Below are positions 1-8,583 of a stretch of 64,000 bases of DNA, one piece after another. Source of the stretch: CALANV01 sp036381615 (GTDB lineage Bacteria > Pseudomonadota > Alphaproteobacteria > CACIAM-22H2). Made by a program: the position numbers and the translations under genes. Position 1 is the stretch's first letter. Every line of letters starts with the position of its first letter. The notes under the pieces were generated by a model. It had not been told where the DNA came from. It saw only the letters and a program-made list of their open reading frames with translations, and searched no databases. Where the stretch lies: assembly GCA_036381615.1 (NCBI GenBank), contig DASVCL010000052.1, positions 1-64,000 on the forward strand, written 5' to 3'.

Positions 1-150
1 TCTCAACTGTCTCGCCGTCTCAACTGTCTCGCCGTCTCAACTGTCTCGCCGTCTCAACTGTCTCGCCGTCTCAACTGTCTCGCCGTCTCAACTGTCTCGC
101 CGTCTCAACTGTCTCGCCGTCTCAACTGTCTCGCCGTCTCAACTGTCTCA
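1..150. repeat. 17-bp tandem repeat array, about 9 copies
   Basis: The unit TCTCAACTGTCTCGCCG repeats head to tail without variation for eight full copies (1-136), and a ninth copy breaks off near 149. The array touches the window edge, so it may continue to the left. There are no unique spacers, so it is not a CRISPR. All frames through it give simple repetitive peptides, so I do not call a gene. The reverse complement of the unit resembles the octamer array at 315-401. Confidence 0.95.
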
Positions 151-314
151 CGTGTCTCCGGTGTGTCCCGCTCTCATTGGGCCGCGTCCCGGCCCGTGTC
201 CTTCTCACACTCCCATCGCCTGATCGCAACGAAGCGTCCCTCCATCTCTCCGTTGGGGAGAGGTCCAGACCGGGGGGGAGCCCACCGGTACGAGATCCGG
301 GACGGTGAAACAGC
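151..314. other. Non-coding spacer between two tandem arrays
   Basis: Pyrimidine-rich DNA (151-240) is followed by G-rich DNA (241-314). I see no gene, ribosome-binding site or RNA. Open frames crossing it are low-complexity continuations of the neighbouring repeats. The stretch 402-541 to the right of the second array likewise shows nothing coding. Confidence 0.6.
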
Positions 315-401
315 GGGACCGTGGGACCGTGGGACCGTGGGACAGTGGGACAGTGGGACAGTGGGACAGTGGGACAGTGGGACAGTGGGACAGTGGGACA
401 G
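315..401. repeat. 8-bp tandem repeat array (ACCGTGGG / ACAGTGGG)
   Basis: About ten octamers follow one another. The first few are ACCGTGGG and the rest ACAGTGGG, so a C-to-A variant has spread through the right-hand part of the array. An 8-bp unit is not a multiple of three, so a frame through it cycles through all three codon phases; the predicted peptides are repetitive and not credible proteins. Confidence 0.93.
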
Positions 402-541
402 GTCCCCCTGATGGCGCGGCTCGGCCGTGCCGAATCAAAACGCCCGCACAAGGTCCAAGACCCGGCGGGCGCATGTATCCGGCGCTGAGAGTCGCCCAGC
501 GGGCAGTCGCCGTCAACCCGCTTTCTTTCCGGCGGTGCCGG

Positions 542-1039
542 TCAGAAATAGGCGATGAGGCGGCCGGCACTGGCGGCGCCGAGCCAGACGACGAGCGACA
601 GGACCGCCTGGATGCGACCCGGCACGGGGACGTGCTGGTCCCAGCTCGCCAGCTTCCGCGCCCATAGCCAGCGGAACGCCAGCGCGTTCGCAATTCCAAT
701 GGCGATGAACACGAACTTGATCTGCAGGATCTCGTTGCCGATCAGCGGGCCGGCGTCGGCGGCAAAGAGGGCAAAGCCGCTTCCCAGCATCAGCAGCAGC
801 CCTGCGATCGCGGCCGGCGTCAGGAAACGCGAGAACGCCGCGAGCGGTACCGTCCGTCCGATGCCGACGAGCCGGAGATCGAGCAGCACCATCGATCCGA
901 CGAGGAGCGCAAGTCCCAGCAGATGCAGCAGGTTGGCTGCCGGATAGAGCCAGGTCGATTCCCGCATCATCTGGCCGAGCGCGGACGCCTGGAGGGCAAG
1001 GGCCCAGGCGGGCGCGGCGAGCGCGTGACCGTGCTCCAT
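542..1039 (-). CDS. DUF6644-like integral membrane protein
   Basis: 165 aa with about four hydrophobic helices (near residues 31-58, 72-92, 106-126 and 143-165), so it should sit in the inner membrane. It resembles the small membrane proteins grouped as DUF6644; no reaction is known. The ATG at 1037-1039 shares one base with the stop codon of the upstream gene (TGATG), so the two are probably translationally coupled and work together. Position and topology are clear; the family name is from memory of the sequence type. Function unknown. Confidence 0.75.
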   Translation of the reverse strand: MEHGHALAAPAWALALQASALGQMMRESTWLYPAANLLHLLGLALLVGSMVLLDLRLVGIGRTVPLAAFSRFLTPAAIAGLLLMLGSGFALFAADAGPLIGNEILQIKFVFIAIGIANALAFRWLWARKLASWDQHVPVPGRIQAVLSLVVWLGAASAGRLIAYF

Positions 1040-1392
1040 CAACGGAGTTCGACGGTGCTCCCGCCGACGGTGAGGCGCTCCGCGCGCATCTCGCCATCAT
1101 GGACGCGACTGGGATAGCCTTCGACCTGCACACGCGTGCCGACGGTCAGTTTTTCGCGCGGCAGTCCGCGGCGCTCCATGCGCGCCGGCGGCGCGAGCAC
1201 GATGAGCCAGCGTTTGCCGTTGGCCTCTACCTCGATCTCGCCATGCGGATTCTGATAACGGACGGCGAGGATCGGTGCCTCGAAGCTCAGCACCGTGTTC
1301 GCGTCATAGGAACTCCAGCCATGATGGGCCAGGACTGGGCTGGCCGCCAGTGGCAGGACGATGGCAGCCGCGAGCAAGGTCATTTTGCGCAT
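1039..1392 (-). CDS. DUF6152-like exported protein
   Basis: 117 aa. The N-terminus MRKMTLLAAAIVLPLAA... is a typical Sec signal peptide, with a likely cleavage after SPVLA and a mature protein beginning HHGWSSYD. The rest is a small beta-rich domain in the style of DUF6152 (contains NPHGE and GTRVQVEGYP). I chose the ATG at 1390-1392 because it gives the signal peptide directly; the frame is open to 1503 but that extension is charged and unlike a leader. First gene of a two-gene operon with the DUF6644 protein. The histidines next to the cleavage site could bind metal, but this is speculation. Confidence 0.75.
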   Translation of the reverse strand: MRKMTLLAAAIVLPLAASPVLAHHGWSSYDANTVLSFEAPILAVRYQNPHGEIEVEANGKRWLIVLAPPARMERRGLPREKLTVGTRVQVEGYPSRVHDGEMRAERLTVGGSTVELR

Positions 1393-1799
1393 CTCGTCAT
1401 TCTCCCGATCATGCCTTGCGCCGAAGGTGGTGCCGTCCCCGCCGCGGAAGGGCGTATGACGGCTCACTATAGCGTGGCACGGCCCACCAGCACGGAGCGC
1501 CATGGCGCCCGGACCCGCACCCGCCTTGCGAACGGCGGACTCACCGCTCGTGTCGGTTGATCTTCAGTATCTCGACGGCAGATCCGAAACGTGTCCCGGG
1601 TATGCGCAGCTGGCCGGGCAGAGGCCACGGTCTCAAGGAACGCAAGCCAATCCGGGTTGTTTCATCCGGTGTCGGACCGGGTTCCCACCGTTTCCTAGTC
1701 AGGCCCCCGGCCACACACGCCGACCCGCGCCATTCGTGACGATGGGCACGTCGTCGGGGCGGCGGGCATCCCGCCATGAGAAAGAAAGAGGAGATCGCC
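1393..1799. other. Divergent intergenic region, no gene seen
   Basis: This 407-bp gap separates the leftward DUF6152/DUF6644 pair from the rightward hemerythrin-like gene, so it must hold both promoters. I could not pick convincing -35/-10 boxes, a palindrome or a small ORF with a good ribosome-binding site. Confidence 0.5.
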
Positions 1800-2375
1800 A
1801 TGGCAATGAGAAGGGGAGGTTCCTTGAGGCGCGGCATGGCCGCGTTTGCCGGCGGGGCGGTTACAGCCTTCATCGCCAGCCGGTTCTTGCCGCCCGTTCT
1901 GGCCCAAGCGGTCGGATCGACGCGCGCGGCGATCGGCCGAGACCCGTTCGCGGCGCTTGCCCAGGATCACCGCGACATGCTCGCGTATCTGAGCGACATG
2001 GAGCAGAGCCCGGCGAACGCCGCCCTTCGCCGAACGCAGCTTCTGCTTCGACTGAAGCGCCGATTGACGGCACATGCCCTGGCGGAAGAGGACGTGATCT
2101 ACCCGATGCTCAGCGACCAAGGAGGCGACCCGGACGAAGCCAGACGCCTCTACGCCGACCATGCCGAGGTGAAAATGCAGCTTCACGCGCTGGAGCAGAC
2201 GTCGACGGACGCGCCGGAATGGCGCGACAGGGTGCGCGCGCTGAGAACCCTGATCGAGACGCATGCACGCCAGGAGGAAGAAGTCGATTTCCCGAAACTG
2301 CGCGGCGCCCTGAACGAGCAGGCGATCACCCGGCTGTCCGGGACCTTGCAACGGGAAAAGGCGATGGTCCTTTGA
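1800..2375 (+). CDS. Hemerythrin-like (HHE) domain protein, membrane-anchored or exported
   Basis: 191 aa. Residues 1-40 are basic then hydrophobic (MAMRRGGSLRRGMAAFAGG...), a signal peptide or anchor; the remainder is a helical HHE bundle with the expected metal-ligand pattern: QDHRD, TAHALAEED, ADHAE and ETHARQEEE. Such domains bind a di-iron centre and O2 or NO, or protect iron-sulfur proteins. The ATG at 1800 is preferred over an in-frame ATG at 1776 because an AGAGGAG ribosome-binding site sits 8 bases upstream. Single gene. Ligand and role in this organism are not determined by the sequence. Confidence 0.82.
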   Translation: MAMRRGGSLRRGMAAFAGGAVTAFIASRFLPPVLAQAVGSTRAAIGRDPFAALAQDHRDMLAYLSDMEQSPANAALRRTQLLLRLKRRLTAHALAEEDVIYPMLSDQGGDPDEARRLYADHAEVKMQLHALEQTSTDAPEWRDRVRALRTLIETHARQEEEVDFPKLRGALNEQAITRLSGTLQREKAMVL

Positions 2376-2439
2376 GCGCGTGGCCGGACCGTCCGCAAGC
2401 GGCGACGTAGAGCCTTCGCACGAACCGACCGGGTGGCTT

Positions 2440-2724
2440 CTACGGCTTCGCGTCAACGCGCTGCAGGCAGTCGGGATGCGTCTTGCAGAAGTGCTGCAGC
2501 ACGCGCGTCAGCCGCGCAGCATGCAGCGCGTCGCCGCGAGCCCGGGCGGCGGCAATGTCGTCGAGGATGATGCGGCAGATATATCGCCGCCCGTCCGGGG
2601 TGACGGCGAGATAGTGGCCGAATTCGGTGGCGATCATTTCAGGCACATGCTCGTGTTCGGCAATGGCGGCGATTTCCTCGGCGGTCAGATCGCAGCAGGC
2701 CAGGCAGTCCTCGAAAGTGAGCAT
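2440..2724 (-). CDS. Small conserved hypothetical protein (94 aa)
   Basis: The protein starts MLTFEDCLACCDLT and is helical, acidic-to-neutral and soluble, with no signal or membrane segment. It contains a CLACC motif near the N-terminus and two more cysteines near the C-terminus (HFCKTHPDC), which could bind metal. The ATG at 2722-2724 is backed by a GGAG six bases upstream; the open frame continues to 3078 but the extension is low-quality. I recall similar short proteins in other alphaproteobacteria but cannot name a function. Confidence 0.65.
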   Translation of the reverse strand: MLTFEDCLACCDLTAEEIAAIAEHEHVPEMIATEFGHYLAVTPDGRRYICRIILDDIAAARARGDALHAARLTRVLQHFCKTHPDCLQRVDAKP

Positions 2725-3081
2725 CGATCGACTCCTCGGCGCGAGTGCAATGCCGCGTCCTCGATGCGCCGTCAGGATCGGGACGAGGCAGGCATGCAGG
2801 GCTGATTCCAGGTCAATGTCAGCCGGACGCCGCCACCGTAGGCAAGACGTAACTTGAAGATCTTTCGGATACGGTAACGCGGAATGCCGGGCACGGCCCA
2901 TGGCCTGCCCGGAAGCGACCCGCCGCGCGATCGGGAAATCCGACGGCGAAGGTTCCGGCGACCTGCCTTCGTGCGGGCAGCCCGCCGACAGCAGGATACG
3001 GGCGTAGCATTTCCTTTCCTGCCGCGGCCCCTCCATTCGGGACGCTGCCGATGCGGCCTTCGCGCCGGCGTCGGGCAATAC

Positions 3082-3108
3082 TTGACTCCGTCAAATAGTT
3101 GGTTGACT
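3082..3108. promoter_or_regulatory. Candidate operator: TTGAC inverted repeat plus second TTGACT
   Basis: TTGAC-TCC-GTCAA (3082-3094) is a perfect 5-bp inverted repeat with a 3-bp centre, and TTGACT occurs again at 3103-3108, 21 bp (two helical turns) after the first. They lie 44-70 bp upstream of the MarR-GNAT gene, where an autoregulating MarR dimer could bind. This is inference from spacing only. The rest of the 2725-3151 gap, which is divergent, shows no gene. Confidence 0.4.
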
Positions 3109-3151
3109 CTGGCTGATATCTGCGCGCGCAGTCCGCCAAGGGCGAAGCACG

Positions 3152-4081
3152 ATGACCGAAAGCAGTTTCGATCAGCGCGTCGCGGCCGTGCGGCGTTTCA
3201 ACCGGTTCTACACCCAGAAGATCGGCGTCCTGAACGAGGGGTTGCTGAACAGCCCGTTCTCGCTGACCGAGGCGCGCGTGCTCTATGAGCTTGCGCATCG
3301 CGAGCGGCCGACGGCGAGCGAACTCGTCAGGGATCTGGGATTGGACGCAGGCTATGTCAGCCGGATTCTGCGCGGCTTCGAAAAGCGGGGGCTGATCGAA
3401 AGGACGCGGTCCAAGACCGACGGCCGGCAGAGCCATCTGGCGCTGACGCGGAAGGGGCAGGATGCGTTCGCGCCGCTTAACGTGCGCTCGCGAAACGAGA
3501 TCGGCGCCATGCTTGGCCGGCTGTCCCAAAGCGACCAGATTCGCCTGGTCAATGCCATGCACGTGATCGAGGAACTCCTCGACGCCAAGCCCGAAGCGAA
3601 GGCGCCCTATCTGCTGCGACCGCACCAGCCGGGCGACATGGGTTGGGTGATCCATCGGCACGGCGTGCTCTATGCCCAGGAATACGGCTGGGATGAGCGG
3701 TTCGAGGCGCTGGTTGCGGAAATCGCAGCCGAGTTCATCAAGAATTACGATGCGAAGAAGGAGCGGTGCTGGATCGCGGAGAAGGACGGGGAGATCGTCG
3801 GGTCCGTCTTCCTGGTGAAGAAGAGTCAGACCGTCGCCAAGCTGCGCCTGCTGCTGGTGGAGCCGAAGGCGCGAGGGCTCGGCATCGGCAAGCGTCTGGT
3901 CGATGAATGCATCCGTTTCGCGCGCCAGACCGGCTACCGGAAGATCACGCTGTGGACGAACAGCATTCTCCACACGGCGCGCCGGATCTACGAGCGGGCC
4001 GGATTTCGCCTGGTCGAGTCGGCGCCGCATTGCAGTTTCGGCCATGAGCTGATCGGCGAGACCTGGGAGCTGAAGCTTTGA
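3152..4081 (+). CDS. MarR-type winged helix fused to GNAT N-acetyltransferase
   Basis: 309 aa. Residues about 1-145 form a MarR winged helix (FSLTEARVLYEL, ELVRDLGLDAGYVSRILRGFEKRGLIERTRS). Residues about 150-309 are a GNAT domain with the acetyl-CoA pyrophosphate motif ARGLGIGKRL followed by the usual C-terminal YERAGFRL. This two-domain arrangement is known in bacteria, where acetylation and regulation are thought to be linked. The DMT exporter starts 22 bp downstream, so the two probably form an operon that senses, acetylates or exports a small molecule. Substrate unknown. Confidence 0.88.
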   Translation: MTESSFDQRVAAVRRFNRFYTQKIGVLNEGLLNSPFSLTEARVLYELAHRERPTASELVRDLGLDAGYVSRILRGFEKRGLIERTRSKTDGRQSHLALTRKGQDAFAPLNVRSRNEIGAMLGRLSQSDQIRLVNAMHVIEELLDAKPEAKAPYLLRPHQPGDMGWVIHRHGVLYAQEYGWDERFEALVAEIAAEFIKNYDAKKERCWIAEKDGEIVGSVFLVKKSQTVAKLRLLLVEPKARGLGIGKRLVDECIRFARQTGYRKITLWTNSILHTARRIYERAGFRLVESAPHCSFGHELIGETWELKL

Positions 4082-4103
4082 CCGGCTCCACGACAGGTGG
4101 CGG

Positions 4104-5072
4104 ATGCGCACCGGCGGTTCGGTGAAGGACGGCATCGGTCCGTCGGCAGCAAGGCCGGGCTGGCGTCGTCTTCGCGAAGCGCTGCCCGTGCTGGCCGCGG
4201 CCGCGACCGGTATCCAGGTCGGGGCGGCGATCGTCGCGACCCGGTTCGTCGTCGACCAGACTGGCCCGGCGTCGCTGGCCCTGTTGCGCTACGTCATCGG
4301 GTTTCTTTGCCTGTTGCCGCCGGCGCTGCTCTCGGCACGGGTGCGGTTCGAACGGCGCGACCTGCTGCCGATCGCGCTGCTCGGGATCTTACAGTTCGGC
4401 GTCCTGATCGCGCTGTTGAACGTCGCGCTGCAGTTCATTCCCTCGGCGCGCGCCGCACTGATCTTCGCCACGGTGCCGCTGCTGACGATGATCCTGGGCG
4501 CGGCACTCGGCCGCGAACGCATGACCGCGGCGAAAACGGCGGGCGTCCTGCTGACCATCGCGGGCGTCGGCTTCGCGCTCGGCGAGAAGGCGATCGGGCC
4601 AGACCATGCGCCGGGAAGCTGGATCGGCGAACTCGCCGCCTTCGCCAGCGCGCTGTGCGGTGCCGCCTGCAGCGTGCTCTACCGGCCGTATCTGCAGAAG
4701 TATCCGACGCTGCCGGTCAGCGCCTTTGCCATGTTGGCCGCGGTCGGCTTTCTCGCCGTGCTCGCCGCCGGCGAGGGCTTCTTTGCGACGATGCCTCACT
4801 TCACCGCAGGAGGCTGGCTTGCCGTCGTCTTCATCGGCTTGAGCAGCGGCGTCGGCTACTTTCTGTGGCTGTGGGCCCTCAATCATACGACGCCGACCCG
4901 GGTCACGGTCTTTCTGGCGCTCAGCCCCGTCACCTCGGCCTTGCTCGGCGCCCTAATTCTCGCCGAACCGGTCTCGGCGATGGTGCTGGCAGGGCTCGTC
5001 TGTGTCGCCTTCGGGCTGTGGCTCGCACACCGCAAGGAGAGCCGGCGCGAATCCGCGGAGACAAACTTGTAG
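4104..5072 (+). CDS. DMT-superfamily (EamA) transporter
   Basis: 322 aa with about ten membrane helices arranged as two EamA repeats (roughly residues 25-155 and 165-305). Proteins of this fold export amino acids or other small metabolites, or carry drugs. The start at 4104 has AGGTGG upstream. Its position directly after the MarR-GNAT gene and before a PLP-dependent dehydratase suggests an amino-acid-like substrate, but the family does not give specificity. Confidence 0.85.
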   Translation: MRTGGSVKDGIGPSAARPGWRRLREALPVLAAAATGIQVGAAIVATRFVVDQTGPASLALLRYVIGFLCLLPPALLSARVRFERRDLLPIALLGILQFGVLIALLNVALQFIPSARAALIFATVPLLTMILGAALGRERMTAAKTAGVLLTIAGVGFALGEKAIGPDHAPGSWIGELAAFASALCGAACSVLYRPYLQKYPTLPVSAFAMLAAVGFLAVLAAGEGFFATMPHFTAGGWLAVVFIGLSSGVGYFLWLWALNHTTPTRVTVFLALSPVTSALLGALILAEPVSAMVLAGLVCVAFGLWLAHRKESRRESAETNL

Positions 5073-5255
5073 AGCCCAGCCTGTCTCAATATCGTGCCGC
5101 GGCCGCATCGGCCGGCAAATCCGCGAGGCGAACCGGGCCGCAATGAGACTTCATGACATGGTCGCGGCAGGTTCAGTTTCATCGTGTACTGCCCGCGGGT
5201 CCGATCGTTCGCGCCGTCGATCGGCCGACCGCCGGGCGGCACGGGCATCGAAGCG

Positions 5256-6209
5256 ATGGAGGGGATCGTGGACTCGGTGATCGATCGCGAACGTATCGCG
5301 GAAACCGAAAGGCACATCCGGCCCTTCGTGCGGCGGACGCCGGTGATCGCGGTCGACGGTGCCGATTTCGGGCTTACCGACGTCCCGCTCCACCTCAAGC
5401 TGGAGCTGCTGCAGCACACGGGGTCGTTCAAGGTACGTGGCGCCTTCGCAAACCTGCTGCTGCGCAACGTGCCGACGGTCGGGGTCGCGGCCGCATCGGG
5501 CGGCAATCACGGCGCTGCGGTCGCCTATGCCGCGATGAAGCGCGGGGTACGGGCGCGGATCTTCGTGCCGAGCGTCGCCTCGCCCAGCAAGATCGCGCGC
5601 ATCCGGGACTACGGCGCCGATCTCGTGATCGCCGGCGAGCGCTACGCCGACGCGCTGGCGGAAAGCGAAAAATGGATCGCCGAATCGGACGCGATGCCAA
5701 TCCATGCCTATGATCAGGTCGAGACGCTGCTCGGTCAGGGGACGGTCGGCCTGGAGCTCGAGGCGCAAACCGACGGGCTCGATACCCTGCTCGTCGCGGT
5801 CGGCGGCGGCGGTCTGATCGGCGGCATCGCCGCGTGGTATGCAGGCCGGATCAGGATCATCGGCGTCGAGCCGGAGGCGGCACCGACGCTGTTCCGCGCG
5901 CTGGTGGCGGGTCAACCGGTGGATGCGGAGGCGGGCGGGATCGCGGCGGACTCGCTCGCGCCGCGTCGTGTCGGCACGCTCATGTTCCCGATCGCACAAA
6001 AATTCGTCGATCGAGTCATCCTTGTGCCCGATGCGGAAATCCGCCGCGCGCAGGTCGCGCTATGGAAGACGCTGCGGATCGTGGCGGAGCCGGGCGGTGC
6101 GGCGGCATTGGCCGCACTGCTCGCCGGGAAATATCGACCGGCCAGAGGCGAGCGTGTGGGCGTTCTCGTCTGCGGCGGCAATCCGGCAGCGGCGGATTTC
6201 GTGCCGTGA
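5256..6209 (+). CDS. PLP-dependent serine/threonine dehydratase-like enzyme
   Basis: About 317 aa, fold type II. The PLP lysine is in HTGSFKVRGAF, the phosphate cup is ASGGNHG, and the glycine loop is GGGGLIGG. Enzymes with these motifs deaminate serine, threonine or hydroxy-aspartate, or racemise serine. There is no C-terminal ACT regulatory domain, so it is the short catabolic form. Start choice: ATG 5256 has a weak Shine-Dalgarno; a GTG at 5268 follows GGAGGGG at a better distance and may be the true start (313 aa). The frame is open back to 5184. Downstream thioesterase gene is 46 bp away. Confidence 0.85.
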   Translation: MEGIVDSVIDRERIAETERHIRPFVRRTPVIAVDGADFGLTDVPLHLKLELLQHTGSFKVRGAFANLLLRNVPTVGVAAASGGNHGAAVAYAAMKRGVRARIFVPSVASPSKIARIRDYGADLVIAGERYADALAESEKWIAESDAMPIHAYDQVETLLGQGTVGLELEAQTDGLDTLLVAVGGGGLIGGIAAWYAGRIRIIGVEPEAAPTLFRALVAGQPVDAEAGGIAADSLAPRRVGTLMFPIAQKFVDRVILVPDAEIRRAQVALWKTLRIVAEPGGAAALAALLAGKYRPARGERVGVLVCGGNPAAADFVP

Positions 6210-6255
6210 GCCGGCCATCCTATTACGTGTGCGTTTCACAAAGGGGGGAGCAGTG

Positions 6256-6678
6256 ATGGCAAATGACGGACTTCGGATCGGCCTGCGCCATGTCCAGACA
6301 CTGACGGTCGACGAGGGCTTGACGGTGCCACGGGTTTCGACCGCCTTCGGCAGCTTCCGCGATATGCCGGCCGTGTTCGCGACCGCGTACATGGTGGGCT
6401 TCGTCGAGGCGACCTGCATCGAGGCGCTGAAACCCTACCTCGCCGCGCATCAGCGGACCGTCGGCACGTATATCGACATGAGCCATAGTGCCGCGACGCC
6501 GGTGGGCATGAAGGTGACCGCCGAAGTGGAACTGATCGCGATCGAGGGGCGGCGCCTCCGCTTCCGCGTCGAGTGCCGCGACGAGCGCGAGGTCATTGGC
6601 GCCGGCTACCATGAGCGGGCGATCATCGACGCGGCAAAGTTCATGGCGCGCGTCGAGGCAAAGGCACGCGCCTCGTAG
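6256..6678 (+). CDS. FlK-like hot-dog thioesterase
   Basis: 140 aa. It has the layout of the fluoroacetyl-CoA thioesterase FlK: Thr43 in VFATAYMV, Glu51 in GFVEATC and His77 in MSHSAATPVG, matching the Thr42/Glu50/His76 catalytic residues of FlK almost residue for residue. Many FlK-like proteins hydrolyse other acyl-CoAs, so fluoroacetate is not implied. The start has a GGGGGGAG ribosome-binding site. Likely last gene of the dehydratase transcript. Its metabolic partner may be a toxic or dead-end acyl-CoA produced in that pathway. Confidence 0.82.
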   Translation: MANDGLRIGLRHVQTLTVDEGLTVPRVSTAFGSFRDMPAVFATAYMVGFVEATCIEALKPYLAAHQRTVGTYIDMSHSAATPVGMKVTAEVELIAIEGRRLRFRVECRDEREVIGAGYHERAIIDAAKFMARVEAKARAS

Positions 6679-6813
6679 CCGGATCGGGCCGACAGTTCGG
6701 CGTGGATCGCATTTCATGACATGGGCGGGGCCGAGCGGCGCGCGACGGGTAACGAGCCCGCCCGGCACCCGTGTCCCGTCGGCACGGTTTCCGCGGCCGC
6801 AGGGCCGCCTGCG

Positions 6814-7878
6814 CTACCATCGGAATGACACGCTGATCGACGCGAATTTGTCGGCTTCGTCCTGCCCGTCAAATTCCTTGGTACGGTAAACGAACGTGTA
6901 GGCAAGCCGGACGGCATCGAACGTGATGGCGAGCCCCGCGTTGAGGTCCGCGACCAGGGGCTTCTTGTCGACGCTCGGGCTGTCCTTCCACGTGTTGCCG
7001 TCGAGGAAGATGTCGCGCGCGACCGCGCGTCCCTCGGCACCGGCGAACAGATACCATCCGAATCCGGATCCGGACCGTGGCTGGAAGTAGGCGGACCCGG
7101 GCAATCCCGGACGGACGCGCGGCGGTCCCCAATCGGCCGGCAGATCCCGTCCGAAGCGGAACGCCAGTCCCGCGGCGGCGTAGGTATAGACGTTGCCGAG
7201 CGCCACGCCGAGATGAGGCTGCGCATCGAAACCGAACCCGTCGGTGGATTCCGCCAGCCAGCGCCACTGCCGCTCGTAGAACAGATTCAATGTCGGCTCG
7301 TTGCGGATCTGATTGTCCCAGCCCATCGCCTCGTCGACGCCGATCAGGCCGTGAAATTCGTTCTGGACGAACTCGCCGCCGGCGTCCGGTCCGACGATGC
7401 CGAGGGTCAAGACCAACCGGTCAAGCCGATCTTCGGTCGCGGCGGTCAATCCGAAGCCGCCATAAAGCCAGGCGGCGTAGGGCCGATCGTTCGGAATCGG
7501 CGCGGTCGTTGCCGTGTTTTCGGGCGTAAAGATGAGATGGCCGATCTCCACGCCATAGCGCCGCCGGCTGTCGTCCGCGAACACGGGCATGGCGTCGCCA
7601 AGCCGGTCGATCCAGTCCGGCACGTCCTCGCCGGAGAGCCACGACGCCTGGATTCCGTTGGTGTAATGCCGATCCTGGCCCGTGAACCTGTCGTTCTCGA
7701 TCACCAGCGAAAACGTTCCCTTGGTGTCGAGCGGCTTGGGCGCCTGCGCCGATGCAGGAGAGATCGCGAAAACGACAATTGCCAGCGCCGCGATTACAGG
7801 ATTACGGCAGGTGCCCAACGTCAATCTCCTCGAGAACCGATTTCCGACGATCGACGTATTCCTCGCCATCTCCACCAT
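6814..7878 (-). CDS. lpxR: Lipid A deacylase LpxR family outer-membrane protein
   Basis: 354 aa with an N-terminal signal peptide ending near SPASAQA. The mature part starts with the LpxR hallmark IENDRFTGQDRHYTNG and carries HGLIGVDEAMGW, holding the His and acidic residues expected at the active site. It ends in alternating hydrophobic residues and a final aromatic (SVSFRW), as in outer-membrane beta barrels. LpxR removes the 3'-acyloxyacyl group of lipid A in a Ca-dependent way in Salmonella. An in-frame ATG lies at 7869. Single gene, convergent with the thioesterase. Confidence 0.85.
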   Translation of the reverse strand: MVEMARNTSIVGNRFSRRLTLGTCRNPVIAALAIVVFAISPASAQAPKPLDTKGTFSLVIENDRFTGQDRHYTNGIQASWLSGEDVPDWIDRLGDAMPVFADDSRRRYGVEIGHLIFTPENTATTAPIPNDRPYAAWLYGGFGLTAATEDRLDRLVLTLGIVGPDAGGEFVQNEFHGLIGVDEAMGWDNQIRNEPTLNLFYERQWRWLAESTDGFGFDAQPHLGVALGNVYTYAAAGLAFRFGRDLPADWGPPRVRPGLPGSAYFQPRSGSGFGWYLFAGAEGRAVARDIFLDGNTWKDSPSVDKKPLVADLNAGLAITFDAVRLAYTFVYRTKEFDGQDEADKFASISVSFRW

Positions 7879-8158
7879 GATGTCACGTCAGCCGCTGGGG
7901 GATCTCTTCCGTCAAAGTGAATCCGACGTGGGCGGCCGTCAACCGCACGGGCAATCCGTCGATGAAACGCGCTGCCGGTCGAGCATTCGGCCATTCCGTA
8001 CACGAATCCGCAACGCACGGCAGACGGAACGACGCGGCATCGTTTCCCGTATTTCCGCGCGCCATGTGGTGCGCCCGATATTACCTGGCAGGTCATTGCA
8101 TCCGGTTCTGTCGACCGTCATCGTCGGACCGCCGGCAATCGAACGCGGGAGCACTCCA

Positions 8159-8560
8159 ATGACAAATCGTACCGTCCCGAACCCGACCGCCCGCACGGAT
8201 GCCGGCGGCCCTGGTGACGGGAAGAGAGTCGTCTTCATCGTTTCCATCGACGTCAAGCCCGGCTGCGAGGCGGAGTTCCTTCGTCTGGTCACGCCGGTGC
8301 TGGACGCGATGCGGCACGAGACGACCTTCGTCAACGCCGTGCTCCACCAGGACCCCCAGGATCCGACCCGCTTCATGCTCTACGAGACCTGGGCGGATAT
8401 GGACGACGTCGTGCAGGTGCAGATCCATCGCGACTATCGGCGGCCCTATCTGGACGGTCTGTCCAGGATCCTCCGCGAACCGCGGCAGGTCCGGATCTGG
8501 CGGCCGTTGCGCGGCGATTTCACGTTCTTCGCGGCACGCACAGCGGCCGGGGACGGATAG
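8159..8560 (+). CDS. Antibiotic biosynthesis monooxygenase (ABM) / quinol monooxygenase-like protein
   Basis: 133 aa with a single ABM ferredoxin-like fold (VVFIVSIDVKPGCEAEFL, then RFMLYETWADMDDV and a C-terminal RPYLDGL). The first 24 residues are a flexible leader. Such proteins are dimeric, cofactor-free oxygenases of quinols, or heme-degrading or binding proteins; the exact reaction is unknown. The ATG at 8159 gives the family length; the frame runs open to 7682 but that upstream part overlaps intergenic DNA and has no homolog-like features. Confidence 0.75.
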   Translation: MTNRTVPNPTARTDAGGPGDGKRVVFIVSIDVKPGCEAEFLRLVTPVLDAMRHETTFVNAVLHQDPQDPTRFMLYETWADMDDVVQVQIHRDYRRPYLDGLSRILREPRQVRIWRPLRGDFTFFAARTAAGDG

Positions 8561-8583
8561 GCCGCGACCTCGTCGCGTTTCGT

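Noticed and set aside
1..401. CRISPR array
   Set aside because: Units are 17 and 8 bp and directly abutting, without unique spacers, and no cas gene is present.
122..699. Overlapping ORFs through the repeats
   Set aside because: They encode repetitive peptides such as repeated PTVPLSHC, lack ribosome sites, and overlap each other on both strands.
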